A stretch of 64,000 bases of DNA. Origin: Algibacter sp045066735 (GTDB lineage Bacteria; Bacteroidota; Bacteroidia; Flavobacteriales; Flavobacteriaceae). Made by a program: the position numbers and the translations under genes. Position 1 is the stretch's first letter. Each line of letters starts with the position of its first letter. The stretch lies in assembly GCF_045066735.1 (NCBI RefSeq), contig NZ_JBISHH010000009.1, positions 62,001-126,000 of the forward strand, read 5' to 3'. The notes under the pieces were generated by a model that saw only the letters and a program-made list of their open reading frames with translations, ran no database searches and was not told the origin of the DNA. Shown here in pieces: positions 47,493-56,080 of this stretch.

Positions 47493-49526
47493 TTAAGGCG
47501 TAATTTTATTTAAGTTTTCTTCAATAGCCGATAACATATCGTTAGTAGGAAAACCATTATTTTGTCTTCTGTTTTTTATAGCGTACCAATCTTTCCATTT
47601 ACCATCCAAATCGCCAGATGCTCTACGTTTGTAAATAGCTTCTAATTGTTCTTTAGCCGAAGGAATCAATGCTTTAGCTTCGTTTAAAAAGGTAGTATTT
47701 TTAGAGGCTTCGAACTGTTTTTTAAGTTTTGCCATGTTATGAAGCGTTCTTTCAAAAGCTATTAAATCACTATATAATTGCGTAGGTAACAAAATGTAAG
47801 CGTGATAGAAATCTGTAGGTTCTATTTGATAACCTCGCTCTGCTTCCATTAAGGCTTTTTGAACATTTGTAGCAACATGTGCCGTAGTTTTATAATCTCC
47901 AATAACACGTTTATAATCAAAAGGAATTGGAGTTTTTCCTGGCCTTCTAATGGGTGCGTTTGATAAATATGAAACAGCCTCACGAATTTCCCATAAGTGC
48001 TCTACATAACCTTTACGTCCTTCTTGCGCTTCATGTAAATATTTCATGGAAGCGATAGCATGCTTTGATACTTCATCTGAAAAATATCGAGATGTCCAAT
48101 CCTTATAAAACTCATCGCCGTTAAAAGTTTCTAGATTATTACAAACGGCACTATACGCTTCTAGATTTAATAAAAATGGTCTAAAATTTTGTCCATTTAC
48201 TAAACAAAATTTATCGGCCTTATAGGTTTCAAACATGTCTTTCATTATCGTTTCCACCTTGTTTGGATAAGGATTGTGAACGGTATGGTTTAACCAATAT
48301 CCCGCATGCATATAGGTTCCAAACTCATAATTACCGGTAGTATTTGGTAGATGTTCAAAATCGCCAAAACCATGATCGGACCAAAGTACTGTCCAGTCTG
48401 TTGGTGGTCTAAAACCTTCGTTCCACATTTCCATCCCATCGGAATAACACACCAAAACTTTTGAAGCATTAGGCTTATATTCGTCTATTAATTTTCCGAA
48501 TTCTACATATACTTCATTAAACACATCTATTTTATTCTCGCCGCATGAGCTTTCGTATTTCCAGTCCCAAACTTGATGACGCGGACGCAGAATAAAAATA
48601 TCGGTTTTAGCCAATGGTGTATCTTCTAAATAGTATCTCCAAGCGCTTAACCAATCTTCTTTATAAGTTTTCCAGCAATCGGCTTTATCGGCCGACATAG
48701 GGTGTATTTGGTACCCTAACTCAAAATCTATAGCCACTTTCATGCCTTTTAATTGAGCATAATCGATCATTTTATCTATAAAATTAATGTCTACTTGGTA
48801 GTCTGGTTTTAGTTTTTTGTACTCTGGACGAACATAGAATTCTGGTCTCCCTAACATATCGAACAACTGTATGGCGTTGTAGCGCATACGTACTAAAGCA
48901 TCTATTAATTCAGTATAAGTTTCCCAATCGTACTCTAGTAATTTACCTCGGTAATTTGCTAGCTCGTCCACATCGTTTTCAAAATAGGCCAAAACGGGAA
49001 CTTTTGGTGGTGCTATAGTTTTTGCTGTGAAGTTAAAGACGGCTTCGTGAGATATTTTACGGGCCGTTTTACCTGTCCAATATTCTAAAGGATCAATTCC
49101 TAAAACATCTTTTGAATAATCGTAAATCGCATACTGAAATCCTTGAACGTCTGAGCCTCCAATTACAATCGTGTTTTTATGATTTTTGTGATTTACTTTT
49201 GCCCAAATTCCACCACGACTTCCAGGTATTTCAATGGACAAATTAATATTTTTTTGAATGGCTAATTCTTGGATTAACGCATTTGAAGTTGGTGTTCCTA
49301 AAATAAAAACTGTACCATGTTCTGGAAAAGCTTCTTTTTCTGAAACGATATTAACTTTGGAATTAATTACTTTTTGTAAATCTGTTTTTAAATCATCTAT
49401 AATGTTTAATTCTACTTTTGATAAGTTATCGCCAACCACCAAATAGAAAGATTCATCGACTGTTTTTGTACATGACAAGCATAAAACAACAATTAATAGA
49501 ATACTTAAAATGTATTTTTTTTTCAT
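47493..49526 (-). CDS. GH115-like lipoprotein with altered catalytic-site residues
   Basis: Lipoprotein (LCLSC, Cys19) of 677 residues from the ATG at 49526; the open frame extends six codons to a TTG, but the ATG gives the proper signal peptide. Its blocks follow those of the GH115 in this locus in the same order: TIVIGGSDVQGFQYAIYDYS with DPLEYWTG (N-domain), ENDVDEL (183-189), FELGYQIHPM, LRPRHQVWD, WSDHGFGD (382-389), YMHAGYWL and LVNGQNFRP. It lacks the C-terminal module, and several acidic positions differ (GEH to PRH; TDD to SDH; GDIKP to GQNFRP). So it is a GH115-related fold of unknown activity. It lies 158 bases after susD, beyond a hairpin. Confidence 0.75.
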   Translation of the reverse strand: MKKKYILSILLIVVLCLSCTKTVDESFYLVVGDNLSKVELNIIDDLKTDLQKVINSKVNIVSEKEAFPEHGTVFILGTPTSNALIQELAIQKNINLSIEIPGSRGGIWAKVNHKNHKNTIVIGGSDVQGFQYAIYDYSKDVLGIDPLEYWTGKTARKISHEAVFNFTAKTIAPPKVPVLAYFENDVDELANYRGKLLEYDWETYTELIDALVRMRYNAIQLFDMLGRPEFYVRPEYKKLKPDYQVDINFIDKMIDYAQLKGMKVAIDFELGYQIHPMSADKADCWKTYKEDWLSAWRYYLEDTPLAKTDIFILRPRHQVWDWKYESSCGENKIDVFNEVYVEFGKLIDEYKPNASKVLVCYSDGMEMWNEGFRPPTDWTVLWSDHGFGDFEHLPNTTGNYEFGTYMHAGYWLNHTVHNPYPNKVETIMKDMFETYKADKFCLVNGQNFRPFLLNLEAYSAVCNNLETFNGDEFYKDWTSRYFSDEVSKHAIASMKYLHEAQEGRKGYVEHLWEIREAVSYLSNAPIRRPGKTPIPFDYKRVIGDYKTTAHVATNVQKALMEAERGYQIEPTDFYHAYILLPTQLYSDLIAFERTLHNMAKLKKQFEASKNTTFLNEAKALIPSAKEQLEAIYKRRASGDLDGKWKDWYAIKNRRQNNGFPTNDMLSAIEENLNKITP

Positions 49527-49630
49527 ATTTAAAATGGTGTTCAACTTAATTAGGCAACTAATTTAAAATAAAGACTTGCAACCTTATTATCCTGCAAAGC
49601 TAAAACTAGGTTAACTTTTGGTTAATAAAA

Positions 49631-49660
49631 TATAGGCAGACATGTTCTCGCCTGCCTATA
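49631..49660 (-). terminator. Intra-operon hairpin after susD
   Basis: TATAGGCAG (49631-49639) and CTGCCTATA (49652-49660) form a perfect nine-base stem; on the minus strand a T-rich tract (TATATTTTATT) follows. It lies about 40 bases after the susD stop and before the enzyme genes. A partial terminator or a 3'-stabilising stem would raise SusCD levels above those of the enzymes. Confidence 0.6.
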
Positions 49661-49702
49661 AAAACTAACTTAAAACAACTAAATTCTTTAACTTGCTATT
49701 AA

Positions 49703-51346
49703 TTAATAATTAGGGTTTTGAGTCATAGTGTTCGGAGAAATCTCAATTTCCTTAATTGGAATTGGTCTCAACAAATGCTTAGAAGCATCGAAAGCACCGT
49801 GATCTGCATAATGCGGATTATTAGCAAGTTTCTCTTCCAATTTTCCCATACGCTTTAATACGGCCCATCTATTAGACTCTCCAATTAATTCTAAAGCGCG
49901 TTCTACTAAAATGTTATCTAAATCTACTGTTGTGTAATGATCTGCAACACCTGTAGCACGCTCTCTTACTCTATTTAAATGAAATAAAGCTTGAGTTGTG
50001 TTTCCGTCACCCAAAAAGGCTTCGGCAGCTATAAGATGCGTTTCTGCAATTCTAAAAATAAAGGTATCTCTAGCTCCACTAGTTTCTGCAGCAAAAATTT
50101 CATCATCAAACTTTTTCATAATAGGAAAGTTAATAAATGAAGGATTTAAAGAATATTTATAATTTACATCGTCGATATCTGCAGGAACACCAAATAAATA
50201 TTGATCTGGTTGATATACCCAATAGCGATCTAAGCGATCTTTAAGTTCGTCAATATCTAAAGTGTTTTTTGGAAAATAAACCAACGTATCACCAGGATTA
50301 ATAACCTCATCTCCAAGACCACTAACTTCATCAGCCATAATAGTTCTATGTATGGTTACATTTTCTCTACTATCATTATCATCAAATAATGAATAGAAAT
50401 ATGGTGTTGGCATTAAACTGTTTCCTTTTGTACCATATGGGTTAGCACGACTTACTCCTGGTAAATCGAACACTTGATACATAAAAAGAGAATGTTTGTT
50501 ATTATTACTGTCTTCTGAAATCCCTGTATCACTCCATTGTCCTGCAAAAAGAATTTCATCATTTACTTGATTATCATAAGCAAAAACCTCTTCAAATGAT
50601 TGACTTCTAATATCGTAAGAACCTATAGCTGTAACTGCTAAATTAGCAGCTGTTTGAAAATCTGTACTTTCACCAAAATCTGAATATGCACGCGTTAAAT
50701 ATACTTCGGATAGCACGTGTTGTGCTGCTCTTTTAGAAAAGCGTCCGGTATCTGGGCTATCTAGTAAATCTGGAATTGCAGCTTCTAACTCGTCTATAAT
50801 TAGAGCATAAGTTTCTTGCTCTGTTGATCTTGTATAATTGTTACGAATACTTTGAGGCTCATCCAAATCTAAAACAACTCCGCCGTACTGCTGTGCCAAG
50901 TTAAAAAAGGCTAACGCTCTTAATGCTCTTGCTTGCGCTATACCGTAAGCTTTTTCACCTAACTTAGCATCACTCCAATTTACTTGGGTTTCATATCTAT
51001 TAATAGCCGTATTAGCTTTAGAAATCACATCGTAGTTTGCACTCCAAACCCCATTGGTTTGCGGTGCATTCAGTCCCACATAATCGTTAGTGCTTGAGGT
51101 AGAGAATATTTCTCCTTGAGTTGTAAAAATATCAGTTCCCTCAAATTTATAACCGTAATTTTGATACACCGATCTTGTAGACGTATAAACCCCTACTATA
51201 AGTTGATCTGCAGTATTCTCATCAATAAAGTTCTCACTTGTTATTTGTGTGTATATATCTTCTTCTATATAGTCGTTACAACCACTAAGCAAAAGCGCCC
51301 CACTTAAAATAAGTGCAAAGTATTTTATATTGTTTATTGTTTTCAT
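49703..51346 (-). CDS. SusD/RagB-like glycan-binding lipoprotein (enzyme-locus pair)
   Basis: SusD lipoprotein of 547 residues with lipobox Cys23 (LLLSGC) and the opening NDYIEEDIYTQITSENF. Core TPR-like helices include IAQARALRALAFFNLAQQYGGV and RAAQHVLSEVYLTRAYSDF, and the C-terminal block LVERALELIGESNRWAVLKRMG is a divergent but recognisable form of the usual ERxxELxxEGxRWxDLxR. The end HLLRPIPIKEIEISPN is canonical. It lies 18 bases after its SusC. Together they form the importer of the GH92/GH29/GH3/GH115 locus. Confidence 0.95.
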   Translation of the reverse strand: MKTINNIKYFALILSGALLLSGCNDYIEEDIYTQITSENFIDENTADQLIVGVYTSTRSVYQNYGYKFEGTDIFTTQGEIFSTSSTNDYVGLNAPQTNGVWSANYDVISKANTAINRYETQVNWSDAKLGEKAYGIAQARALRALAFFNLAQQYGGVVLDLDEPQSIRNNYTRSTEQETYALIIDELEAAIPDLLDSPDTGRFSKRAAQHVLSEVYLTRAYSDFGESTDFQTAANLAVTAIGSYDIRSQSFEEVFAYDNQVNDEILFAGQWSDTGISEDSNNNKHSLFMYQVFDLPGVSRANPYGTKGNSLMPTPYFYSLFDDNDSRENVTIHRTIMADEVSGLGDEVINPGDTLVYFPKNTLDIDELKDRLDRYWVYQPDQYLFGVPADIDDVNYKYSLNPSFINFPIMKKFDDEIFAAETSGARDTFIFRIAETHLIAAEAFLGDGNTTQALFHLNRVRERATGVADHYTTVDLDNILVERALELIGESNRWAVLKRMGKLEEKLANNPHYADHGAFDASKHLLRPIPIKEIEISPNTMTQNPNY

Positions 51347-51364
51347 CTTTAATAAAATTTTAAA

Positions 51365-54300
51365 TTAGTAAGATAACTTAAGTCCGAATAATATCGTTTT
51401 TGTTAAATAACCTGAATTATAAGAGTTCTGTAATCCTGTTTCAGGATCTGGACCTTTATAATCTGTAAATACAAATGGATTTTGTATATCTAAAGTTAAT
51501 CTTAAACTAGACATTCTTAATTTTTCTAAAATAGCATCATTAAACTGATATCCTAAACCGATATTACCGATTTTAACAAAACTTAAATCTTCGTAATACC
51601 ACTCACCTGGGTGACCATATTCTGGCGCAGGATACTTAGCATCCGTATTATTAGGTGTCCAATAATCCAATTTTATTTTATTAAATGTAGCATCATCACC
51701 ATTATATGGTGCAAAGTGAGAGTAAAACTCTGAGTGACCGAAAGATCCTTGTCTTGTATAAACTTGTACAGATAAGTCTAAGTTTTTATAAGTAAAGGTG
51801 TTCGTCATACCACCAATCCAATCGGGAGATACTTGACCCAGAACCATTTTATCCTCGGCACCAATAGTTCCGCTATTATCAACGTCTCTATATTTATACT
51901 GACCAGGAAAAGCACCATAGACTGCTGCGGCTGCTGCTTCGTCCAATTGCCAAATACCATCTACTTGATAATTATAAATAGCATCTACAGGTTGTCCAAC
52001 CTCAAGCACGCCATGAGTTCCGTAAGTTTCTTTATCTAAATCACCATCTAGTTCAAGAATCTGATTTTTATTTTTTGCAAAATTGATACTTGTAGACCAT
52101 TTAAAATCTTCTGTTTTAACATTTACAGTGCTTAAAGTAATCTCGATACCTTTATTTTCTACAGAACCATAATTACCCGTTGCCGTAGAATAGCCTGTTA
52201 TGTTCGATAATGTTTTATCCAAGATAGCATCTATGGTTTTCTTTCTATATAATTCTAAACCTAAAGTTATTCTGTTTTGTAAAACGCCTAAGTTTAAACC
52301 TATATTAACCTCTTTAGAGCGTTCCCAAGTTAATTCATAATTAGGTAAACCTGCTACACCAACACCATTGGTATGCGTATCTCCAAACACATAATCTGAA
52401 CCAGATAGAAAGGCTAACGAGCTATATGAACTCACTGGACTATCATTACCAGATTCACCATAACTTAAACGCATTTTTAAATTACTTAACCAATCTACGT
52501 CTTGTAAAAAATCTTCATCACTGGCTTTCCATGCAAATGCTGCCGATGGGAAAAATGCCCATTTATTATTAACCGCTAATTTTGAAGACCCATCATAACG
52601 ACCTGTGAATGTAAATAAATACTTGTCGGCGATGCTATAATTTAAACGGCCTGCAAATGATGATAAAGTTTCCTTTCTATAATTAGTATCATAATCTCTA
52701 ACATCTAATCCTGCTGATGTATTATAAAATGAGTAAGAATCGGTATCAAAATCTCTTGTTTCAATATTACTCCACTCTAATTGATTGTAGTATACAGAGG
52801 AAATTAATGTTGCTTTTAAGTTTTGAGTTTCTGTTATATCGAAATCAAAATTTATAATATTATCCCATGTATAAGATGTTTTAAATGAAGAATCGTAATG
52901 AGATTGTATTCTGGCTGGTTCATTTCTTGCAGCTTTTGTATACAAACCTCTGTACTCACCGAATCTAGTATTCTTAATATTTGGAGCAAATTGTGTTTTG
53001 AAGCTTAACCATTCTGTTGGTGCATAATTTAAAAATACATTAGCAATTACATCTAAAGACTTTGTATTCGTTTTCCAAGCACCTTGTGCATCGTAATATG
53101 GGTTTGTAAAACGTCCATCTTGATCGTCTGGAAACAAAATTACATTTCCATCAGGGTCGATAGAATTAACGGTTGGCGCTAAACGTAATGTACTTCTAAA
53201 TAATTCTCTACTTCCTTCTTCTCTTTCAGATAAAGCTAAATATGCTTTAACTCCTGCTGTAAACTGATCAGATACTTTTTTAGTTAAAGATGCGCTTAAA
53301 TTGTAACGATCATAACCTTCTATACCTACAACACCTTCATCGCTTAAATATCCTATAGAACCACTATAAGTTAAACCATTTTCACCACCAGACATACCTA
53401 AATTATGACTTGTTTGTATTCCTGCATGGCGGTAATCTCCAGCCCAATCTGTATATCTACCATTTGCAGCGTTACTTGCTTCTTCATTGGTAGTTCTTAA
53501 TTCTCTGCTTAAATCTACAGCAACATTATTATAATCTTCGACTGTTGGTACATTTCCGTTTTGAAAAAGACCTTTCCAAGCAGTACTTCTTAATGCTTTA
53601 TCAACAAAATCTACATACTCATCACCATTATACATATCAGGCACATTAGTTGCAGAACGTACACCTAATGTAGCCTCGTAAGTAAATACTGTTTTTCCTT
53701 CAATACCATTTTTAGTTGTAATAATCACAACACCATTAGCACCTCTTGCACCATATATTGCTGTTGCAGAAGCATCCTTTAAAACATCCATTTGTTGAAT
53801 ATCGGCAGGATTTAAAATATTAATATCATCGAAAAAGATACCATCTACTACATATAAAGGTTTAGATAAATCGTCTGCAGCACTATCACTAATACCATCA
53901 CGACCTCCATCGGTATTTTTAATTACCGTATTTCCTCTAATATCTATAGATAATGGAGCACCCGGTTTGTTACTTAAAGTTCTAACATCTACACCAGCAA
54001 TTCTACCCTGCATGGCCTGGCCAATATCTGTTTTCTTTTGTTCTGTAAGCGCCTTAGTATCTAAAGACTCAACAGCTCCCGTTAAATCGGTACGCTTCAC
54101 AGAACCATATCCAATAACAACTACTTCATCCAGTTGTGCTGCATCTTCTTCTAGCTTCACATTTAAAGACGCTTGACCATTATAAGTAATGTCCTTTGTT
54201 ACAAACCCAACAAACGAAAAAGTAATTACATCTCCCTTTTTTGTATTAAGTTGGTAATTCCCATCAAAATCTGTGGCGGCTCCATTCGATGTTCCTTTTA

Positions 54301-54430
54301 TAATGACGTTCACTCCCGGAATAGGCACGTTTTGACCATCGGTTACTACGCCAGACACTTTTGATTGCGACCAAGAGGCACTCGCATAACCTATCAATAA
54401 GGTTACTAATAAGAGTTTTAGTTTTTCCAT
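51365..54430 (-). CDS. SusC-like TonB-dependent outer-membrane transporter (enzyme-locus pair)
   Basis: First gene of the long minus-strand run. Signal peptide ending near SASWSQ, carboxypeptidase-regulatory-like domain (about residues 23-100, IKGTSNGAATDFDGNYQL), then the Bacteroidota linker LDEVVVIGYGSVKRTDLTGA typical of SusC. The plug has QAMQGRIAGVDVRT, PLYVVDGIFFDDINILNP and YGARGANGVVIITTK. The barrel ends in LFGLKLSY with an aromatic terminus. It is divergent from the DUF1080 gene across 247 bases that contain two TCCAT-N16-TCCAT repeats. Confidence 0.97.
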   Translation of the reverse strand: MEKLKLLLVTLLIGYASASWSQSKVSGVVTDGQNVPIPGVNVIIKGTSNGAATDFDGNYQLNTKKGDVITFSFVGFVTKDITYNGQASLNVKLEEDAAQLDEVVVIGYGSVKRTDLTGAVESLDTKALTEQKKTDIGQAMQGRIAGVDVRTLSNKPGAPLSIDIRGNTVIKNTDGGRDGISDSAADDLSKPLYVVDGIFFDDINILNPADIQQMDVLKDASATAIYGARGANGVVIITTKNGIEGKTVFTYEATLGVRSATNVPDMYNGDEYVDFVDKALRSTAWKGLFQNGNVPTVEDYNNVAVDLSRELRTTNEEASNAANGRYTDWAGDYRHAGIQTSHNLGMSGGENGLTYSGSIGYLSDEGVVGIEGYDRYNLSASLTKKVSDQFTAGVKAYLALSEREEGSRELFRSTLRLAPTVNSIDPDGNVILFPDDQDGRFTNPYYDAQGAWKTNTKSLDVIANVFLNYAPTEWLSFKTQFAPNIKNTRFGEYRGLYTKAARNEPARIQSHYDSSFKTSYTWDNIINFDFDITETQNLKATLISSVYYNQLEWSNIETRDFDTDSYSFYNTSAGLDVRDYDTNYRKETLSSFAGRLNYSIADKYLFTFTGRYDGSSKLAVNNKWAFFPSAAFAWKASDEDFLQDVDWLSNLKMRLSYGESGNDSPVSSYSSLAFLSGSDYVFGDTHTNGVGVAGLPNYELTWERSKEVNIGLNLGVLQNRITLGLELYRKKTIDAILDKTLSNITGYSTATGNYGSVENKGIEITLSTVNVKTEDFKWSTSINFAKNKNQILELDGDLDKETYGTHGVLEVGQPVDAIYNYQVDGIWQLDEAAAAAVYGAFPGQYKYRDVDNSGTIGAEDKMVLGQVSPDWIGGMTNTFTYKNLDLSVQVYTRQGSFGHSEFYSHFAPYNGDDATFNKIKLDYWTPNNTDAKYPAPEYGHPGEWYYEDLSFVKIGNIGLGYQFNDAILEKLRMSSLRLTLDIQNPFVFTDYKGPDPETGLQNSYNSGYLTKTILFGLKLSY

Positions 54431-54485
54431 ATTATTATTTAGTATTAGTTATACCGCTAATTTATAGTTAAACATTTGTTAATAG

Positions 54486-54515
54486 ATGGATTTATTGATC
54501 CAAATTATGGATACA
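54486..54515 (-). promoter_or_regulatory. TCCAT-N16-TCCAT repeat upstream of susC
   Basis: ATGGAT at 54486 and at 54507 on the plus strand are 21 bases apart, so the susC coding strand reads TCCAT-N16-TCCAT, its nearer copy 55 bases upstream of the ATG. ATAAATCCAT-like flank (AATAAATCCAT) is shared with the inositol oxygenase site. Confidence 0.55.
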
Positions 54516-54594
54516 ATCATCAAATAAAAAATGTTTCATTTTGCAAACAAACCAATAGACACAGGTATTCAAGCATGTGTTGACTTGATGGATA

Positions 54595-54624
54595 TGTCCA
54601 TTAGTTTGAAAAAACTGTCCATTA
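54595..54624 (+). promoter_or_regulatory. TCCAT-N16-TCCAT repeat upstream of the DUF1080 gene
   Basis: TGTCCATTA occurs at 54595 and 54616, an exact nine-base repeat with a 21-base period. The nearer copy ends 53 bases before the ATG. It mirrors the susC-side repeat in the opposite orientation, so each divergent gene has its own site. Confidence 0.6.
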
Positions 54625-54677
54625 CAAATTCCACAGAAAAAAGTATCTTAGTAAAATAATAACTAAGCCTAATTAAA

Positions 54678-56054
54678 ATGAAAAAAAACTTTTTTTATAG
54701 CAGAGTATTTCTTGTTGCTATAGTATCTGTATTATTTAGTTGTAAAGAAACGCCAAAAGACACCGCACCTTGGCAGCCTTTATTTGATGGAGAAACCCTA
54801 AATGGATGGCATCAATTAGGAGGAAAAGCGACATATTCTGTTCGCGATCAATCCATTGTAGGGACTACGGTACATAAAACACCAAATTCATTTTTAACTT
54901 CAGATAAAATGTATGGTGATTTTATACTCGAACTTGATTATAAAGTAGACTCTACAATGAACTCGGGTATTCAAATTAGAAGTAATAGCATACCTACTTA
55001 TAGAGACGGACGTGTTCATGGCTATCAAGTTGAAATCGACCCATCTAAAAGAGCTTGGAGTGCTGGTATTTACGACGAGTCTAGACGTGGTTGGCTAAAC
55101 ACTATGGAAAACAATCCTGATGCTCAAAACGCATTTAAACAAAACGAATGGAATCACTACCGCATTGAAGCTATTGGTGACACACTAAAAACTTGGATAA
55201 ACGATGTTCCCGCAGCTTATTTAATAGATGATAAAACGGCTACCGGATTTATTTGTTTACAAGTCCATAGCATACATGGTGATAAAAAAGAAGGCACAGA
55301 AATTGTTTGGAAAAACATCAACATACTGACCGAAAATCTTGGAAAATATTCAAAAAAATCACCTCTTGAACCTATTATCACTAAAAACAAATTATCTATA
55401 GACGAAAAGAAAAAAGGATGGAAGTTACTTTGGGATGGTGAAACTACCAACGGATGGCGCGGTGCTAAACTTGAAGAATTCCCTGAAAATGGATGGAAAA
55501 TTGAAGATGGAGTTCTAAGTGTTTTATCTTCTGGCGGAGCCGAATCTAATGCTGGTGGCGACATTGTAACTACCGAACAATTTGGTGACTTTGAATTAAC
55601 AGTCGATTTTAAACTAACACCAGGCGCAAACAGCGGTATTAAGTATTATGTAGATACTAATATGAACAAAGGCGCAGGATCTTCAATTGGTTTAGAATAT
55701 CAAATTTTAGACGATGCCTTACATCCTGATGCTAAACTAGGAAATCATGATGGTAGTAGAACCGTAAGCTCTTTATACGATTTAATTCAAGCAGATACAA
55801 ACAAACCTATCCACCCAATTGGCGAATGGAATACAGCATATATTATTTCTAAAAACAACCATGTAGAACATTGGCTAAATGGAACAAAAGTGTTAGAATA
55901 TGAAAGAAAAAGCGATGACTACAAAAAGTTAGTATCGGAAAGTAAATATGCCAAATGGCCTAATTTTGGCGAGTTAGACAAAGGTGAAATATTACTTCAA
56001 GATCATGGCGATTTAGTATCCTTTAAAAATGTAAAAATTCGTCCAATCAACTAA
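54678..56054 (+). CDS. Tandem DUF1080 (3-keto-glycoside hydrolase-type) lipoprotein
   Basis: Lipoprotein (lipobox VLFSC, Cys22) of 458 residues with two DUF1080 jelly-roll domains: about residues 32-215 (PLFDGETLNGWHQLGG, NSGIQIRS, GYQVEID) and about 243-457 (GWKLLWDGETTNGWRG, GDFELTVDFKL, NSGIKYYVD, GLEYQILDD, ILLQDHG). DUF1080 members include 3-keto-disaccharide and 3-keto-glucoside hydrolases/lyases that act after a Gfo/Idh/MocA enzyme oxidises C3 of the sugar; two such enzymes follow directly. Most family members have one domain, so the duplication is notable; one domain may bind rather than cleave. It starts the plus-strand operon. Confidence 0.88.
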   Translation: MKKNFFYSRVFLVAIVSVLFSCKETPKDTAPWQPLFDGETLNGWHQLGGKATYSVRDQSIVGTTVHKTPNSFLTSDKMYGDFILELDYKVDSTMNSGIQIRSNSIPTYRDGRVHGYQVEIDPSKRAWSAGIYDESRRGWLNTMENNPDAQNAFKQNEWNHYRIEAIGDTLKTWINDVPAAYLIDDKTATGFICLQVHSIHGDKKEGTEIVWKNINILTENLGKYSKKSPLEPIITKNKLSIDEKKKGWKLLWDGETTNGWRGAKLEEFPENGWKIEDGVLSVLSSGGAESNAGGDIVTTEQFGDFELTVDFKLTPGANSGIKYYVDTNMNKGAGSSIGLEYQILDDALHPDAKLGNHDGSRTVSSLYDLIQADTNKPIHPIGEWNTAYIISKNNHVEHWLNGTKVLEYERKSDDYKKLVSESKYAKWPNFGELDKGEILLQDHGDLVSFKNVKIRPIN

Positions 56055-56080
56055 ACTATAACCACCACAACTATAATATT

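Noticed and set aside
55217..55564. 115-residue frame opposite the DUF1080 gene
   Set aside because: No start context, no domain, and it lies wholly within a well-supported coding gene.
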